Assembly: GCA_010031735.1 (NCBI GenBank)
Contig: RGZB01000014.1
Coordinates: 1-46,497, forward strand
Length of the DNA stretch: 46,497 bases
Source: Pseudomonadota bacterium
Lineage (GTDB): Bacteria > Pseudomonadota > Alphaproteobacteria > Rickettsiales > RGZB01
Direction of reading: 5' to 3'
The position numbers and the translations under genes are program-made. Of this stretch, positions 1 to 9,271 are shown one piece after another (within the stretch, counting starts at the first letter, position 1; each line of letters begins with the position of its first letter). The notes below the pieces were generated by a model. That model saw only the letters and a program-made list of their open reading frames with translations. It was not told where the DNA came from and searched no databases.

Positions 1-3000
1 ACGATGGTGGACCAGCTGAACTCCTTCGCCGCCGAGGTGACGCGTGTGGCGCGTGAGGTGGGTACGGAAGGAAAACTCGGTGGTCAGGCGAAAGTGGAAG
101 GTGTCTCCGGTACGTGGAAAGACTTGACCGACTCCGTGAACATGATGGCAAACAACCTGACCTCGCAGGTACGCGGTATCGCGAAGGTCGTGACCTCGGT
201 CGCAAACGGTGACCTGCAACGGAAACTGACGGTGGAAGCAAAAGGCGAGATCGCAGAGCTCGCCGACACGATCAACAGCATGATCGACACACTCGCAACC
301 TTCGCCGATCAGGTGACCACAGTCGCACGTGAGGTGGGTGTCGAAGGTCAGCTCGGTGGTCAGGCGAAAGTGCCGGGTGCATCCGGTACCTGGAAGGGCC
401 TCACGGAGAACGTGAACCAGCTTGCCGCGAACTTAACCACGCAGGTACGCGCGATCGCAGAGGTGGCAACCGCAGTGACGAAGGGTGATCTCACCCAGTC
501 GATCACGGTGGATGCACAAGGCGAAGTGGCGGTGCTCAAAGATAACATCAACGAAATGATTCGTAACCTGCGCGATACGACGCAGAAAAACACCGAGCAA
601 GACTGGCTCAAAACCAACCTGGCGAAATTCTCGCGTATGTTACAAGGTCAGCGCGACTTAACCAACGTCGGCCGAATGGTACTCTCCGAGCTTTGCCCGG
701 TGGTATCGGCGCAACAAGCGGAGTTTTACGTACTCGATACCAACCAGAGCGACCAACGCAAACTCGTACTGCTCGCAAGCTTCGCTTCGGAAGGTAAAGA
801 ACGCCTCGGCAAACAGATCGGTCTGGGCGAGGGCATCATCGGCCAGTGCGCGATCGAAAAACAAAAAATCATCATCGAGAACCTGCCGCAGGATTACGTA
901 CGTATCTCGTCAGGCCTCGGCGAAGGCAACGCACGAAGCGTACTCGTGCTGCCGCTGATCTTCGAAGGACAGGTGAAGGGTGTGCTTGAGCTCGCATCGT
1001 TCGAAGGGTTCAATCCATCGCACCAAGCGCTCCTCGATCAGCTGACGGAATCCATCGGTATCGTGTTGCACACGATCGAGGCGAACATGCGTACGGAAGG
1101 CCTGCTGACCCAGTCGCAGTCCCTCGCGCAACAGCTTCAAACCCGCCAGGAACAGCTGCAACAAACCAACAAAGAACTGCAGGATAAAGCACGTCTCCTT
1201 GCAGAGCAGAACCAAGAGGTGGAACGCAAGAACTCCGAGGTGGAACAAGCCCGTCAGGAGCTGGAAGACAAAGCGAAACAGCTGGCACTTACCTCGAAAT
1301 ATAAATCCGAGTTCCTTGCCAACATGTCGCACGAGCTGCGTACACCGCTCAACTCACTGCTGATTCTTTCGGATCAACTCACGAAAAACGCCGAAGGTAA
1401 CCTGACCCATAAGCAAACCGACTTCGCCAAAACCATCCACAGCTCCGGTAACGATCTGCTGATGCTGATCAACGACATCCTCGATCTCTCCAAGATCGAA
1501 TCCGGTACGGTGGTGGTGGAAGGAAGCGAACTGCGCTTAGAGGACCTGCAAGGGTATGTCGCGCGTACGTTCAAGCACGTCGCCGAATCGAAAGGTGTGG
1601 AATTTATCAGTGGATTCGACGAACGCTTGCCGCGTGCGATGTTCACCGATGCGAAACGTCTGCAGCAGATCATCAAAAACCTGCTCTCGAACGCCTTCAA
1701 ATTCACCCACCACGGGCAAGTTACCTTCACCGTGCAACCCGCCGAATCCGGCTGGAGCCAGGATTGTGAAGAGCTTAACCGTGCACCGGAAGTATTGGCG
1801 TTCTCTGTCAGCGATACCGGTATCGGTATTGCAACCGATAAACAGATGATCATCTTTGAAGCGTTCCAACAAGCCGATGGTTCTACCTCGCGCAAATACG
1901 GGGGTACAGGCCTTGGTCTTGCGATTTCACGCGAATTGGCACGCCTGCTCGGCGGTGAGATCCGTCTGGTATCAAGCCCGGGACAAGGCAGTACGTTCAC
2001 ACTCTATTTACCTACGGTTTATATTCCACGTGCACGTAAGACCATCATGGGTGCAGAAACCCAGATTGCGACGCGGCCTGCCGATAACCAAGCGCTGATG
2101 AACATCAACGAAGCCGTGCCGATGATCGAATCGGATGCCGGACATCTGGTGAACGAAATCGGTGACGACCGCAACTTCCTGCAATCGGATGATTCGGTGC
2201 TGCTCATCGTCGAGAATGACCTCGGATTCGCCCGCTTCATGCTCGATGCGGCACATGAAAAAGGTTTCAAAGGCCTGGTGACCTCACTGGGTGCCGCGGC
2301 ACTCGCACTTGCGCACGACTATGAACCGGATGCCATCCTGCTTGATATCCATCTGCCCGACATGCAGGGCTGGCGTGTGCTCGAGCGTCTGAAAAACGAT
2401 ATGGCGACCCGCCATATCCCTGTCATCATCATCTCTACGGATGAGTCACGTGACCGCGCACTCAACTCGGGTTCGCTTGCGTTCGTCACGAAGCCGATCC
2501 AGAAACGCGAAGTGCTCGATACATTGCTGGATACGGTGAATGATTTCACGAACCGTAAGCAGAAAACGGTACTGGTGGTTGCGCCGAAGACGACCGAAGC
2601 GGCTAATATCAACGAGTATGTGAACACCAGCGAAGTGCAGGTACTCCATGCGCCGAACTGGACAGAGGCGAAGAAGGCCCTGAAAAAGGAAGCGGTGGAC
2701 TGTATCGTGCTCGATGCCAGCATTCCAGTGGGCGCCAAAAGCGTGCCACAGGTAGAAGCGGAGGAGAGTGCCGTCTTACACCGTATCCCGCTGGTGATTT
2801 ATGGTGAGAAGGAAGTTGAAAAAGCTACGATGAAACGCTTCAAGGATGTTTACTCGGTGCAGACCGTACATTCTCCAGAGCGCCTGCTCGACACGGTGAT
2901 GTTCAACCTTCACCAGAATGTGAAAAACCTTCCGCAGAATGCCCAGAAACGTATTTCGAATTTGCATGAAACGGACATGATCCTGGCGAATAAGAAAGTG

Positions 3001-3357
3001 CTGATCGTGGACGATGACGCGCGGAACATCTTCGCGCTCACCAGCGTACTCGAGGAGCATAATATGCAGATCGTTTCCGCAGACAGTGGCCGTGACGCCA
3101 TCCGTATCCTGCAGGAAGAGCTCGATATGGATATCGTATTGATGGACATCATGATGCCGGAAATGGACGGGATGGAAACCATCCGCGAGATCCGCAAAGA
3201 TGATAGGCTGAAGAACCTGCCGATTGTTGCAGTCACCGCGAAAGCGATGAAGGGCGATCGTGAGAAATGTATCGAAGCGGGTGCATGGGATTATCTCTCG
3301 AAACCGGTCGATACCGAACAAATGATACGTGTACTTCGTGCTTGGTTGTACCGATAG
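1..3357 (+). CDS. Hybrid sensor histidine kinase, HAMP array-GAF-HisKA-HATPase-REC (5' partial)
   Basis: The frame is open at base 1, so the true start lies upstream. The visible part begins with repeated HAMP-type units of about 92 residues (GDL...GE...IN.MI pattern), then a GAF domain (about 205-365), a coiled coil (375-435), a HisKA box SHELRTP (His443 counted from the ATG at base 4), an ATPase with N box near 560-568 and G boxes DTGIGI and GGTGLGL, and receiver domains. The first receiver has its phospho-acceptor at Asp781 (LLDIHLP). The last (from about 998) has Asp1048 (LMDIMMP) and the VDDD acidic pocket. Between them lies a receiver-like stretch whose acidic pocket reads VAPK, so it is probably inactive. 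No membrane segment is visible in this part. The role is a multi-step phosphorelay kinase; the signal is unknown. It lies 30 bp upstream of a second hybrid kinase, probably cotranscribed. Confidence 0.93.
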   Translation, partial: TMVDQLNSFAAEVTRVAREVGTEGKLGGQAKVEGVSGTWKDLTDSVNMMANNLTSQVRGIAKVVTSVANGDLQRKLTVEAKGEIAELADTINSMIDTLATFADQVTTVAREVGVEGQLGGQAKVPGASGTWKGLTENVNQLAANLTTQVRAIAEVATAVTKGDLTQSITVDAQGEVAVLKDNINEMIRNLRDTTQKNTEQDWLKTNLAKFSRMLQGQRDLTNVGRMVLSELCPVVSAQQAEFYVLDTNQSDQRKLVLLASFASEGKERLGKQIGLGEGIIGQCAIEKQKIIIENLPQDYVRISSGLGEGNARSVLVLPLIFEGQVKGVLELASFEGFNPSHQALLDQLTESIGIVLHTIEANMRTEGLLTQSQSLAQQLQTRQEQLQQTNKELQDKARLLAEQNQEVERKNSEVEQARQELEDKAKQLALTSKYKSEFLANMSHELRTPLNSLLILSDQLTKNAEGNLTHKQTDFAKTIHSSGNDLLMLINDILDLSKIESGTVVVEGSELRLEDLQGYVARTFKHVAESKGVEFISGFDERLPRAMFTDAKRLQQIIKNLLSNAFKFTHHGQVTFTVQPAESGWSQDCEELNRAPEVLAFSVSDTGIGIATDKQMIIFEAFQQADGSTSRKYGGTGLGLAISRELARLLGGEIRLVSSPGQGSTFTLYLPTVYIPRARKTIMGAETQIATRPADNQALMNINEAVPMIESDAGHLVNEIGDDRNFLQSDDSVLLIVENDLGFARFMLDAAHEKGFKGLVTSLGAAALALAHDYEPDAILLDIHLPDMQGWRVLERLKNDMATRHIPVIIISTDESRDRALNSGSLAFVTKPIQKREVLDTLLDTVNDFTNRKQKTVLVVAPKTTEAANINEYVNTSEVQVLHAPNWTEAKKALKKEAVDCIVLDASIPVGAKSVPQVEAEESAVLHRIPLVIYGEKEVEKATMKRFKDVYSVQTVHSPERLLDTVMFNLHQNVKNLPQNAQKRISNLHETDMILANKKVLIVDDDARNIFALTSVLEEHNMQIVSADSGRDAIRILQEELDMDIVLMDIMMPEMDGMETIREIRKDDRLKNLPIVAVTAKAMKGDREKCIEAGAWDYLSKPVDTEQMIRVLRAWLYR

Positions 3358-3387
3358 TGGATAAAAAACAAACGTAAAGGTTCTTAT

Positions 3388-5043
3388 ATGGCTAAGAGCA
3401 CGCCCGTCTCTGCCACACAATTTTCCGTTTTCGATAGCATGAAGGATGAAGACATCCGCCATCTACCGGATCCGGAACGCGTCAACATCCTGGTCGTGGA
3501 TGATATTCCGGATAAGCTGAAGGCGTATCAGATAGTACTGGAAGAACTCGGCCAGAATCTGGTGACGGTGCATTCCGGCGAAGAAGCGCTCAAGCAAGTG
3601 CTCCGCCAGGAATTTGCCGTGATCCTACTCGATGTCAATATGCCGGGAATGGATGGTTTTGAAACCGCGGCCCTCATCCGTAAACGCAAAAAATCTTCGC
3701 GCACCCCGATCATTTTCCTGACCGCATTCACCGATGAACTCCGGGTGAATCAAGGCTATGCAAGCGGTGCGGTGGACTATCTGCCGACACCGGTGATGCC
3801 AGAAGTACTCAAAGCCAAGGTGCGTGTGTTCATCGAGCTGTTCCAGATGCGCCGTCAGGCAGCGATGCAGGCCGAAGAACATGCACGCCGCACGGCAGCA
3901 GAGGAAGCCGATCGCCGTAAAGACGAATTCCTGGGGATGCTCGGCCATGAACTCAGGAACCCCCTCGGGCCCATCAAGAATGCAGTAAAATTACTACAGA
4001 TGACCGGTGGTTCTGCTGACGAGCAGACCAAGCAGCTGTATGATATCATTGGCCGTCAGGTCTCGCATATGGCGCGCCTCATCGATGATCTCCTGGATGC
4101 GACTCGGCTTGCGTGCGGCAAGGTCCTCCTCAAGAAAGACCTCTGTGATATCGCACGGCTTGTGCGTCAGACCACACAGGATTACCAGAGTGTGTTCGAA
4201 GCAAGCAATATCGAACTCGTCACCCACGTTCCGAATGTACCGGTATGGGTGGAGGGCGATCCGACACGCCTCGTGCAGGCGGTCGGTAACCTGCTGCACA
4301 ATGCACATAAATTCACCGAGCCGTTCGGCAAGGTCACGGTCACCATGATGCTCGAGAAGAATGCACAAACCCCGCATATGATGGCGAAGATCACTGTGCG
4401 CGACACCGGTATCGGTATCGCACCGGATATGCTGGACCATGTATTCGATGTATTCCGCCAGGCGGAACAGGGGTTGGACCGCAACCGTGGCGGTCTCGGC
4501 CTTGGGCTCACGCTGGTGAAAGGCCTGGTGGAACTGCATAACGGCGATGTGTCGGTGAAGAGCGAGGGTCTTGGTAAAGGTGCAGAATTCATACTCCGCT
4601 TCCCGGTGGAATCTACGGCGAGCAACGTGCGTTCGACTTCGAATGTCAACCCAATCGGTAGCAAAAAAACCTATCGCATTTTGGTCATCGAAGATAACCA
4701 GGATGCAGCAGAGAGTGCACGCTTGCTACTCAAAACCGAGGGGCATGAGGTGCGCACTGCTGCCACGGGTCAAGACGGACTCGATCTCGCACGCAGTTTC
4801 AAGCCGCAAATCGTACTCTGTGATATCGGTCTTCCGGGCATGGACGGGTATCAGGTAGTGCGTGAACTGCGGAAGGATCCGGAAAGTGCGTCGGTCTATG
4901 CAATCGCACTCACAGGCTATGGTAGGGACGAGGATCAGCGCCAAGCATATCAGGCAGGTTTCAATCTGCATCTGACGAAGCCGATCGCCTATCCGAGTTT
5001 ACAAAAAGCATTATATGCGTTGGAAGAAACAACGGCAGGCTAG
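3388..5043 (+). CDS. Hybrid histidine kinase, REC-HisKA-HATPase-REC
   Basis: A 551-residue soluble protein. An N-terminal receiver (about 32-150) has phospho-acceptor Asp82 in LLDVNMP. A linker helix leads to a HisKA domain with His187 in GHELRNP, then an ATPase domain with DTGIGI and GLGLGL glycine boxes, and a C-terminal receiver (about 428-550) with Asp479 in LCDIGLP. There is no transmembrane or periplasmic part, so input probably comes through the N-terminal receiver, that is, from another kinase. The gene follows the preceding hybrid kinase by 30 bp and ends 10 bp before a convergent single-receiver gene. The three genes form a plausible phosphorelay; which protein phosphorylates which is inference. 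Confidence 0.93.
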   Translation: MAKSTPVSATQFSVFDSMKDEDIRHLPDPERVNILVVDDIPDKLKAYQIVLEELGQNLVTVHSGEEALKQVLRQEFAVILLDVNMPGMDGFETAALIRKRKKSSRTPIIFLTAFTDELRVNQGYASGAVDYLPTPVMPEVLKAKVRVFIELFQMRRQAAMQAEEHARRTAAEEADRRKDEFLGMLGHELRNPLGPIKNAVKLLQMTGGSADEQTKQLYDIIGRQVSHMARLIDDLLDATRLACGKVLLKKDLCDIARLVRQTTQDYQSVFEASNIELVTHVPNVPVWVEGDPTRLVQAVGNLLHNAHKFTEPFGKVTVTMMLEKNAQTPHMMAKITVRDTGIGIAPDMLDHVFDVFRQAEQGLDRNRGGLGLGLTLVKGLVELHNGDVSVKSEGLGKGAEFILRFPVESTASNVRSTSNVNPIGSKKTYRILVIEDNQDAAESARLLLKTEGHEVRTAATGQDGLDLARSFKPQIVLCDIGLPGMDGYQVVRELRKDPESASVYAIALTGYGRDEDQRQAYQAGFNLHLTKPIAYPSLQKALYALEETTAG

Positions 5044-5053
5044 GAGAGCGTTC

Positions 5054-5518
5054 TCAAGGCCGTTTGTATTCTGCGAAGAGTTTTTCGAAAAGTTGCATAT
5101 CAACCGGCTTCACCCAGTGATGATGGAATCCTGCGGCTTTTGATTTCTCGCGTTCTTCCGAGCCATCCCAACCGGTCTGTGCGATGAAGAGTGTGTGGTC
5201 GAATCTGGGATCCTTGCGCAGTGTTTCGCACAGCTCGTAGCCATTCATACGCGGTAGCCCGATATCGAGCACGACGATGTCGGGCGTGAAACCCTCTAGG
5301 GCTTCAAGCGCACTACTGCCGCAATGAGCGATCTTCGCTGTGTGGCCCATGACTTCTACCATCAGGGCAGTCACCTTAGCGGAGGATTCATTATCATCAA
5401 CGACCAGCACGGATAATTTTTTTGTAGCGCCCGCATCACCGTACGATTGCTTATCAGCGGTTGGCATAGGATCAATGGTATGTATGTAAATTCCACCTAC
5501 AGGTTTAGTAGCACACAT
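5054..5518 (-). CDS. Single-domain response regulator (receiver only)
   Basis: A 154-residue protein with one receiver domain (about 36-152) and no output domain. It has the VVDDN acidic pocket, phospho-acceptor Asp85 in VLDIGLP and the conserved Lys in VKP. It resembles the C-terminal receiver of the convergent hybrid kinase ending at 5043, which suggests common ancestry or a shuttle role between kinases. The first 17 residues before the internal Met18 are not domain sequence, so translation may begin at Met18 (5467); neither start has a convincing ribosome binding site. Stand-alone receivers of this kind usually act as phosphate shuttles or bind a partner protein. Confidence 0.88.
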   Translation of the reverse strand: MCATKPVGGIYIHTIDPMPTADKQSYGDAGATKKLSVLVVDDNESSAKVTALMVEVMGHTAKIAHCGSSALEALEGFTPDIVVLDIGLPRMNGYELCETLRKDPRFDHTLFIAQTGWDGSEEREKSKAAGFHHHWVKPVDMQLFEKLFAEYKRP

Positions 5519-5636
5519 TCTCTTACGTTAATAGCAGTTTGTATAAAATTTATTATTCCAGCTCTTTTGGCTGCTCGCGTTTTTATCTGTACCGTGCCAC
5601 GTTGCTACGAGTACCACTTTTAGGAGACCTTGCGAT

Positions 5637-5825
5637 ATGGCACGTGGCAGTAAAGCAGCTTACACCGATAAACAAAAGCGGCAGGCACGCCATATTGAAG
5701 AAAGCTATGAGGATAAGGGCGTTTCAGAGAAAGAAGCGGCCAGAAGAGCATGGTCGACGGTCAATAAGGAATCCGGCGGTGGGAAGAAATCCGGTTCAGG
5801 CAGATCAACCAAAAAGGGAAAATAA
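5637..5825 (+). CDS. Small basic protein of the 'plasmid stabilization protein' annotation family
   Basis: A 62-residue, strongly basic protein beginning MARGSKAAYTDKQKRQA, with a helical core containing YEDKGVSEKEAARRAWSTVNK and a Gly/Ser/Lys-rich tail. Proteins with this pattern are widespread on proteobacterial chromosomes and are often labelled plasmid stabilization protein, although the label has little functional support. The tail suggests nucleic-acid binding. A strong Shine-Dalgarno (TTTAGGAG) lies about 10 bases before the ATG. The stop is one base before the ATG of the next gene, so the two are probably cotranscribed. Confidence 0.75.
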   Translation: MARGSKAAYTDKQKRQARHIEESYEDKGVSEKEAARRAWSTVNKESGGGKKSGSGRSTKKGK

Positions 5826-5826
5826 C

Positions 5827-6069
5827 ATGAAAAAACTATCTTTAGCTACTATGGGTTTAGTCATTACACTCGTTTCGGGTTGCGGTGAAAGCAAAAGTGA
5901 TCGTGCGCTATCGGGCGCGGGTATCGGTGCGGGCGCAGGTGCGCTTGGCGGTGCCTTGGTGGGTGGTAACCCGGTGACCGGGGCCGTAGTAGGTGGTGCA
6001 GCAGGTGCAGCAACCGGCGCGCTGACCAAGAAAAAAGACCTGGATATGGGCAAACCGGTCTGGCGCTAA
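5827..6069 (+). CDS. Glycine-zipper lipoprotein
   Basis: An 80-residue protein with a signal peptide ending in a lipobox-like LVSGC (Cys at about residue 18), so a probable outer-membrane lipoprotein. The mature part is dominated by a glycine zipper (GAGIGAGAGALGGALVGG followed by a second GxxxG block), typical of small envelope proteins of the glycine-zipper 2TM type. The open frame extends upstream to 5539, but the ATG at 5827 is chosen because it starts the signal peptide and follows the previous gene by one base. The role is probably envelope integrity under stress; no specific substrate can be named. Confidence 0.82.
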   Translation: MKKLSLATMGLVITLVSGCGESKSDRALSGAGIGAGAGALGGALVGGNPVTGAVVGGAAGAATGALTKKKDLDMGKPVWR

Positions 6070-6084
6070 CCTACGTAACAATAG

Positions 6085-6114
6085 TTAACGTATTTCTATT
6101 TAGCACTGTATAAT
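6085..6114 (+). promoter_or_regulatory. Candidate sigma70-type promoter for the KdpE-like regulator gene
   Basis: TTAACG (6085-6090) is followed after 18 bases by a perfect TATAAT (6109-6114). It would give a leader of about 145 bases before the ATG at 6264. Assigned by sequence match only. Confidence 0.5.
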
Positions 6115-6263
6115 CTTTATGCGTTCTTTATAATAAAGACCGTACTTCCTGCTTTATCTTTACGGCAGATTTCCGAAACTTAGGCATATGCGGTTTTTTA
6201 GGGGTAACGCCTACGATTTGACTACCTCCTCTTCAAAGCCTTTTACTCAATGAAAGGGTATCT

Positions 6264-6983
6264 ATGCTTGAATTAAAAAATACATTGCTGGTAGTGGATG
6301 ATGAACCGCAGATCCGCAAGATGTTGAACATCTTTTTGGATGCGTCTGATTTCAAGATCGAAGAAAGCGATTCTGGCAAACAAGCCATTCGTTTAGCGGC
6401 TTCCATCAAGCCGGACCTTATACTGCTCGATCTGGGGTTGCCGGATATGGATGGCAAAGAAGTGATCACAGCCCTGCGCGAATGGTCACAAACGCCTATC
6501 ATCGTCCTTTCCGCACGTTCTGGGGATGAAGAGGTTACGCACGCGCTGAATCTCGGTGCGGATGACTATGTCGTGAAACCGTTTAATCCCGATGTATTAC
6601 TCGCGCGCATCCAAGCGAACTTACGTAAATCGGCGATTCGTGAAGCGGGAGAACCGGCACTTACGAACGGCTCGCTGCGCATGGATCTGATCCGCCACGA
6701 AGTCTTTATCAAAGAAGACAGGTTATCGCTGACGCCGAAGGAATATGAACTGCTCCGCTACTTCATGGTGAACCGTGGAAAAATGCTGACGCATAAGCAG
6801 ATCCTGAAAGAAGTATGGGGTCCGGCACACAGTGAGGACACGCAGTATCTGCGTGTCTATGTAGGGCAAGTGCGCGAGAAGATCGAGAAGGATCCGGCAC
6901 TCAGAGGTTTGATCGTAACGGAACCAGGTATCGGTTACCGCATGGAGGTGCTTCGGCAACCCGTAGCGAACGCCGCCGCTTAA
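6264..6983 (+). CDS. OmpR/KdpE-type response regulator
   Basis: A 239-residue regulator. The receiver (about 6-120) has the VVDDE acidic pocket, phospho-acceptor Asp56 in LLDLGLP and Lys in VVKPF. A C-terminal winged helix (about 135-230) contains LTPKEYELLRYF and the recognition region ending GIGYRM. Sequence style is closest to KdpE, the regulator of the high-affinity K+ uptake operon, but no kdpFABC genes are in the window. The KdpD-like kinase at 8125-8901 is the natural partner candidate. A strong terminator follows at 7009-7039, so the gene is probably monocistronic. Confidence 0.92.
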   Translation: MLELKNTLLVVDDEPQIRKMLNIFLDASDFKIEESDSGKQAIRLAASIKPDLILLDLGLPDMDGKEVITALREWSQTPIIVLSARSGDEEVTHALNLGADDYVVKPFNPDVLLARIQANLRKSAIREAGEPALTNGSLRMDLIRHEVFIKEDRLSLTPKEYELLRYFMVNRGKMLTHKQILKEVWGPAHSEDTQYLRVYVGQVREKIEKDPALRGLIVTEPGIGYRMEVLRQPVANAAA

Positions 6984-7008
6984 AAAACCCACGTTGCTTT
7001 GGTAAAGG

Positions 7009-7039
7009 ACCCCGCCCTCAAAAGCGGGGTTCTTTTTTG
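7009..7039 (+). terminator. Rho-independent terminator
   Basis: Stem ACCCCGC (7009-7015) and GCGGGGT (7024-7030) with an 8-base loop, followed by a T-rich tract. It ends the regulator gene upstream. Confidence 0.85.
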
Positions 7040-7159
7040 TCGGTGGAAAGGCGATTTCTTTGCATGAGATTTATGAAAAATCCTATGAGCACGTACAGAA
7101 TCTTAATGTTTTTTACCCTAGCGTGCGGCTGAAACAACCCTATTGGAAAGGACTATATT

Positions 7160-7564
7160 ATGAATAAGCTCACCCTCTCGCTCACGGCACTTACTGTCGT
7201 TATTGCTGCTGGTGCCTATGCAGGCGCTGGTGCGTATGCCGCAGAAAAAGAAACCTACGGCACGGAAACCAAAATCGAACGGGATTCCGATGGTAACTAT
7301 ACCCGTAAGACCACGGAAGAATCCGAAGATGAAAACGGCACGAAAGTGGAAAACGAACGTAAAGTGAAAGTCGATGTGGATTCAGACGGCGACCGTGAAA
7401 CCACGGTTGAGACCAAAACCTCGACGGACCCGAAAGGCCTGCTCAACAAAAAGAGCAGCAAAACCAAAGATCGTACCAGCATGAAAAACGGTAAGATCGA
7501 ACGTTCGCACAAACGCGTCGTGAACGGTAAAACCGTTGAAGAAGAAAACCATACCCAGCAATAA
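7160..7564 (+). CDS. Secreted charged hypothetical protein
   Basis: A 134-residue protein with a Sec signal peptide (about 1-28, ending AGAYAAE). The mature part is extremely hydrophilic, rich in Lys, Glu, Thr, Asp and Asn, with repeating T-x-T and E-x-x pairs and no hydrophobic core. It is probably periplasmic or exported and intrinsically disordered or beta-repeat-like. AAAGGA sits before the ATG at good spacing. A terminator follows at 7591-7621, so it is a single-gene unit. I do not recognise the family. Confidence 0.75.
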   Translation: MNKLTLSLTALTVVIAAGAYAGAGAYAAEKETYGTETKIERDSDGNYTRKTTEESEDENGTKVENERKVKVDVDSDGDRETTVETKTSTDPKGLLNKKSSKTKDRTSMKNGKIERSHKRVVNGKTVEEENHTQQ

Positions 7565-7590
7565 GACCTTGCTGTAAGTGGTATCAGAAA

Positions 7591-7621
7591 AACCTGTCGG
7601 CTCATCCCGGCAGGTTTTTTA
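7591..7621 (+). terminator. Rho-independent terminator
   Basis: A 10-bp stem (7591-7600 with 7607-7616, one G-T pair), 6-base loop, then a run of T. It ends the secreted-protein gene. Confidence 0.85.
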
Positions 7622-7725
7622 CGAAGGGCACTTATCTCTTTTTTATCTAAGGCTTTTGCCATCCATAGAGGAATTTGATGGCTGAGTGTTTAAGCTCAAC
7701 AACATAACTAACGATAAGGATGTTT

Positions 7726-7836
7726 ATGATGATGGTGCTTTTTTTACTGACTTCCGTGGTCATTGCCTCTGTTGCGGTAGTGGCAGTGATGCCGAGCTTA
7801 TCCGAGCTCGCGGATACCTATGCGGAGATGGAATAA
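7726..7836 (+). CDS. 36-residue single-pass membrane peptide
   Basis: A short gene with a clear ribosome binding site (AAGGA at 7716-7720, 5 bases before the ATG). The product starts MMMVLFLLTS, continues as one hydrophobic helix (about 3-22) and ends with an acidic tail (LADTYAEME). It lies 27 bases upstream of the DUF1328 gene and is probably in the same transcript. Small hydrophobic proteins of this size often associate with membrane complexes under stress. No family assignment is possible. Confidence 0.6.
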   Translation: MMMVLFLLTSVVIASVAVVAVMPSLSELADTYAEME

Positions 7837-7863
7837 CCCAATAACTTCAAGAAGGAGTACATT

Positions 7864-8046
7864 ATGATAAACTGGATCGTTACATTTTTCATTCTGGCGA
7901 TATTTGCATCGTTCTTCGGATTTTTCGGTTTAGCCGGCACCTTTGCGGAGATTGCAAAATTCCTCGCGGTGGTATTCGTCATTCTTTTCGTGGCGAGTCT
8001 CATCTACAGCCTGATTACGGGTAGGTCTGCAAACCCACCCGCTTAA
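7864..8046 (+). CDS. DUF1328 family small membrane protein (YtjA-like)
   Basis: A 60-residue protein with two hydrophobic helices (about 4-24 and 30-52) separated by GLAGTFAEIAK, the hallmark layout of DUF1328/YtjA. The family is common in proteobacteria and often lies near stress genes; its function is unknown. A strong AAGAAGGAG precedes the ATG. A terminator follows directly. It is probably cotranscribed with the 36-residue peptide gene upstream. Confidence 0.88.
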   Translation: MINWIVTFFILAIFASFFGFFGLAGTFAEIAKFLAVVFVILFVASLIYSLITGRSANPPA

Positions 8047-8073
8047 AACAACGTTCTCTACGTTGTTCTTTTG

Positions 8074-8110
8074 GCCTCCGATTGCTGATGCAGTCGGAGG
8101 CTTATTTTTT
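8074..8110 (+). terminator. Rho-independent terminator
   Basis: Stem GCCTCCGA (8074-8081) with TCGGAGGC (8094-8101), then a T-rich tract. A second small hairpin (AACAACG at 8047-8053 with CGTTGTT at 8061-8067) lies just upstream. Both follow the DUF1328 gene. Confidence 0.85.
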
Positions 8111-8124
8111 GTGGAATTCGAGAA

Positions 8125-8901
8125 TCAGATAGGAATGATTATCGTGAAGACCGCACCACCCGAGGTGCTATTGCTGACGTCGATCGTGCCTTTCAGGAGT
8201 CTCGTAAGCCCTTTGCTGATCGTAAGGCCAAGACCCGTGCCGGCATTGCGGTTGTCGCCGTGTTTGAGGCGCGTGTATTTAGAGAAGATCTGGTTCTTTC
8301 TCCCAAGGGGAATACCAAGGCCATTATCCGATACGGTGATGATCGCTTTCCTGCCCTCTTGACGTGCCGCTAAACTGACCACGGGTGGATTACCCGCGTA
8401 ACGGATCGCGTTATCGATCAGAAGTCCCAAGATGCGGCAGACAAGCACGGGGTCGGTATGGCAAGTCTGAAGCGGCGAGGGGAAGAAACACGAGATGCTG
8501 TTACCTTTGATGCGGTAGCGGTATTTATCGGCACAATCGCGCAGCAACATCTCGAGATCACACGCTTCCTTTTTCACTTTCACGAGTCCATTCTCGATGC
8601 GGAAGATATCGATGATGTTGGTGAAAAAACTATCCAGGCGATACGCCTCCTGAAGTGCTGCCGCAATCAGTTCATCGCTTTTGTCGGCAGGCAAGCGGTG
8701 CTTCATGCGATCATGTACTTCTAAAGAACCGATAACGGTGGCAAGGGGTGTTTTCAGGTCATGCGAAACCGAAGAGAGTATCTCTTGATACATCTTTGCT
8801 TTCTTTTGGTCGAAGGAGGGTGGTTTTGGTAACGGTTTGCTCCCACCTTCGTCTTCCGGAGATTTTTTCTTTGCCATGGCTTCCATACTACAACAACACA
8901 C
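8125..8901 (-). CDS. Soluble sensor histidine kinase, KdpD C-terminal-like
   Basis: A protein of up to 258 residues made only of a HisKA domain (SVSHDLKTPLATVIGS, His47) and an ATPase domain with DNGLGIP and GTGLGL boxes. The SVSHDLKTPLATVIGS box is typical of KdpD, but the KdpD sensor and membrane parts are absent. The first residues (MCCCSMEAM) look unlike coding sequence, so translation may begin at the internal ATG at 8886 or 8877; no strong ribosome binding site decides this. It probably pairs with the KdpE-like regulator at 6264-6983, transcribed the opposite way 1.1 kb away. The input signal is unknown and may come from a partner protein. Confidence 0.88.
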   Translation of the reverse strand: MCCCSMEAMAKKKSPEDEGGSKPLPKPPSFDQKKAKMYQEILSSVSHDLKTPLATVIGSLEVHDRMKHRLPADKSDELIAAALQEAYRLDSFFTNIIDIFRIENGLVKVKKEACDLEMLLRDCADKYRYRIKGNSISCFFPSPLQTCHTDPVLVCRILGLLIDNAIRYAGNPPVVSLAARQEGRKAIITVSDNGLGIPLGRKNQIFSKYTRLKHGDNRNAGTGLGLTISKGLTRLLKGTIDVSNSTSGGAVFTIIIPI

Positions 8902-8946
8902 CCCGGGTGTGCCATTACTAAGATACGCGTGTTCAAGTGGGGTATT

Positions 8947-9243
8947 TTACTGTACTGCGGTATTGTCTTTGATTTTATCACCCGCATCTTTCACCGCGTC
9001 ACCGATCTTCTGGCCGGGCGTTCGGCGCTCAAGCGTCCGTGCAGCATCCTTCGCAGACTTTCCTTCGCGAAGGTCATCGACCGCCTGGTCGAAGCGCTGT
9101 CCAAGCGAACGCTGGTCAGGCGTGGTGAGTAAGAGGTACAGACCAAGGGACAGAATCGCGATGATTAACAGTGTCGTAAGGGTTCTCGCCAAGCCATGAG
9201 CGTCGGAGTATCGGGGGGGCCGTATAGAATAGAATCTCGACAT
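8947..9243 (-). CDS. Small single-pass membrane protein
   Basis: A 98-residue protein: a polar N-terminus, one transmembrane helix (about 21-40, LLIIAILSLGLYLLL) and a charged tail (about 45-98) with amphipathic repeats such as RFDQAVDDL and KIGDAVKDAGDKIKD. The tail resembles the helical repeats of small stress proteins. An excellent AGGAG precedes the ATG. It lies 28 bases downstream of dps on the same strand, which suggests cotranscription with DNA protection under stress. I do not recognise the family. Confidence 0.75.
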   Translation of the reverse strand: MSRFYSIRPPRYSDAHGLARTLTTLLIIAILSLGLYLLLTTPDQRSLGQRFDQAVDDLREGKSAKDAARTLERRTPGQKIGDAVKDAGDKIKDNTAVQ

Positions 9244-9271
9244 AGGTTTTCTCCTATTTTTTCCTTTTGGG

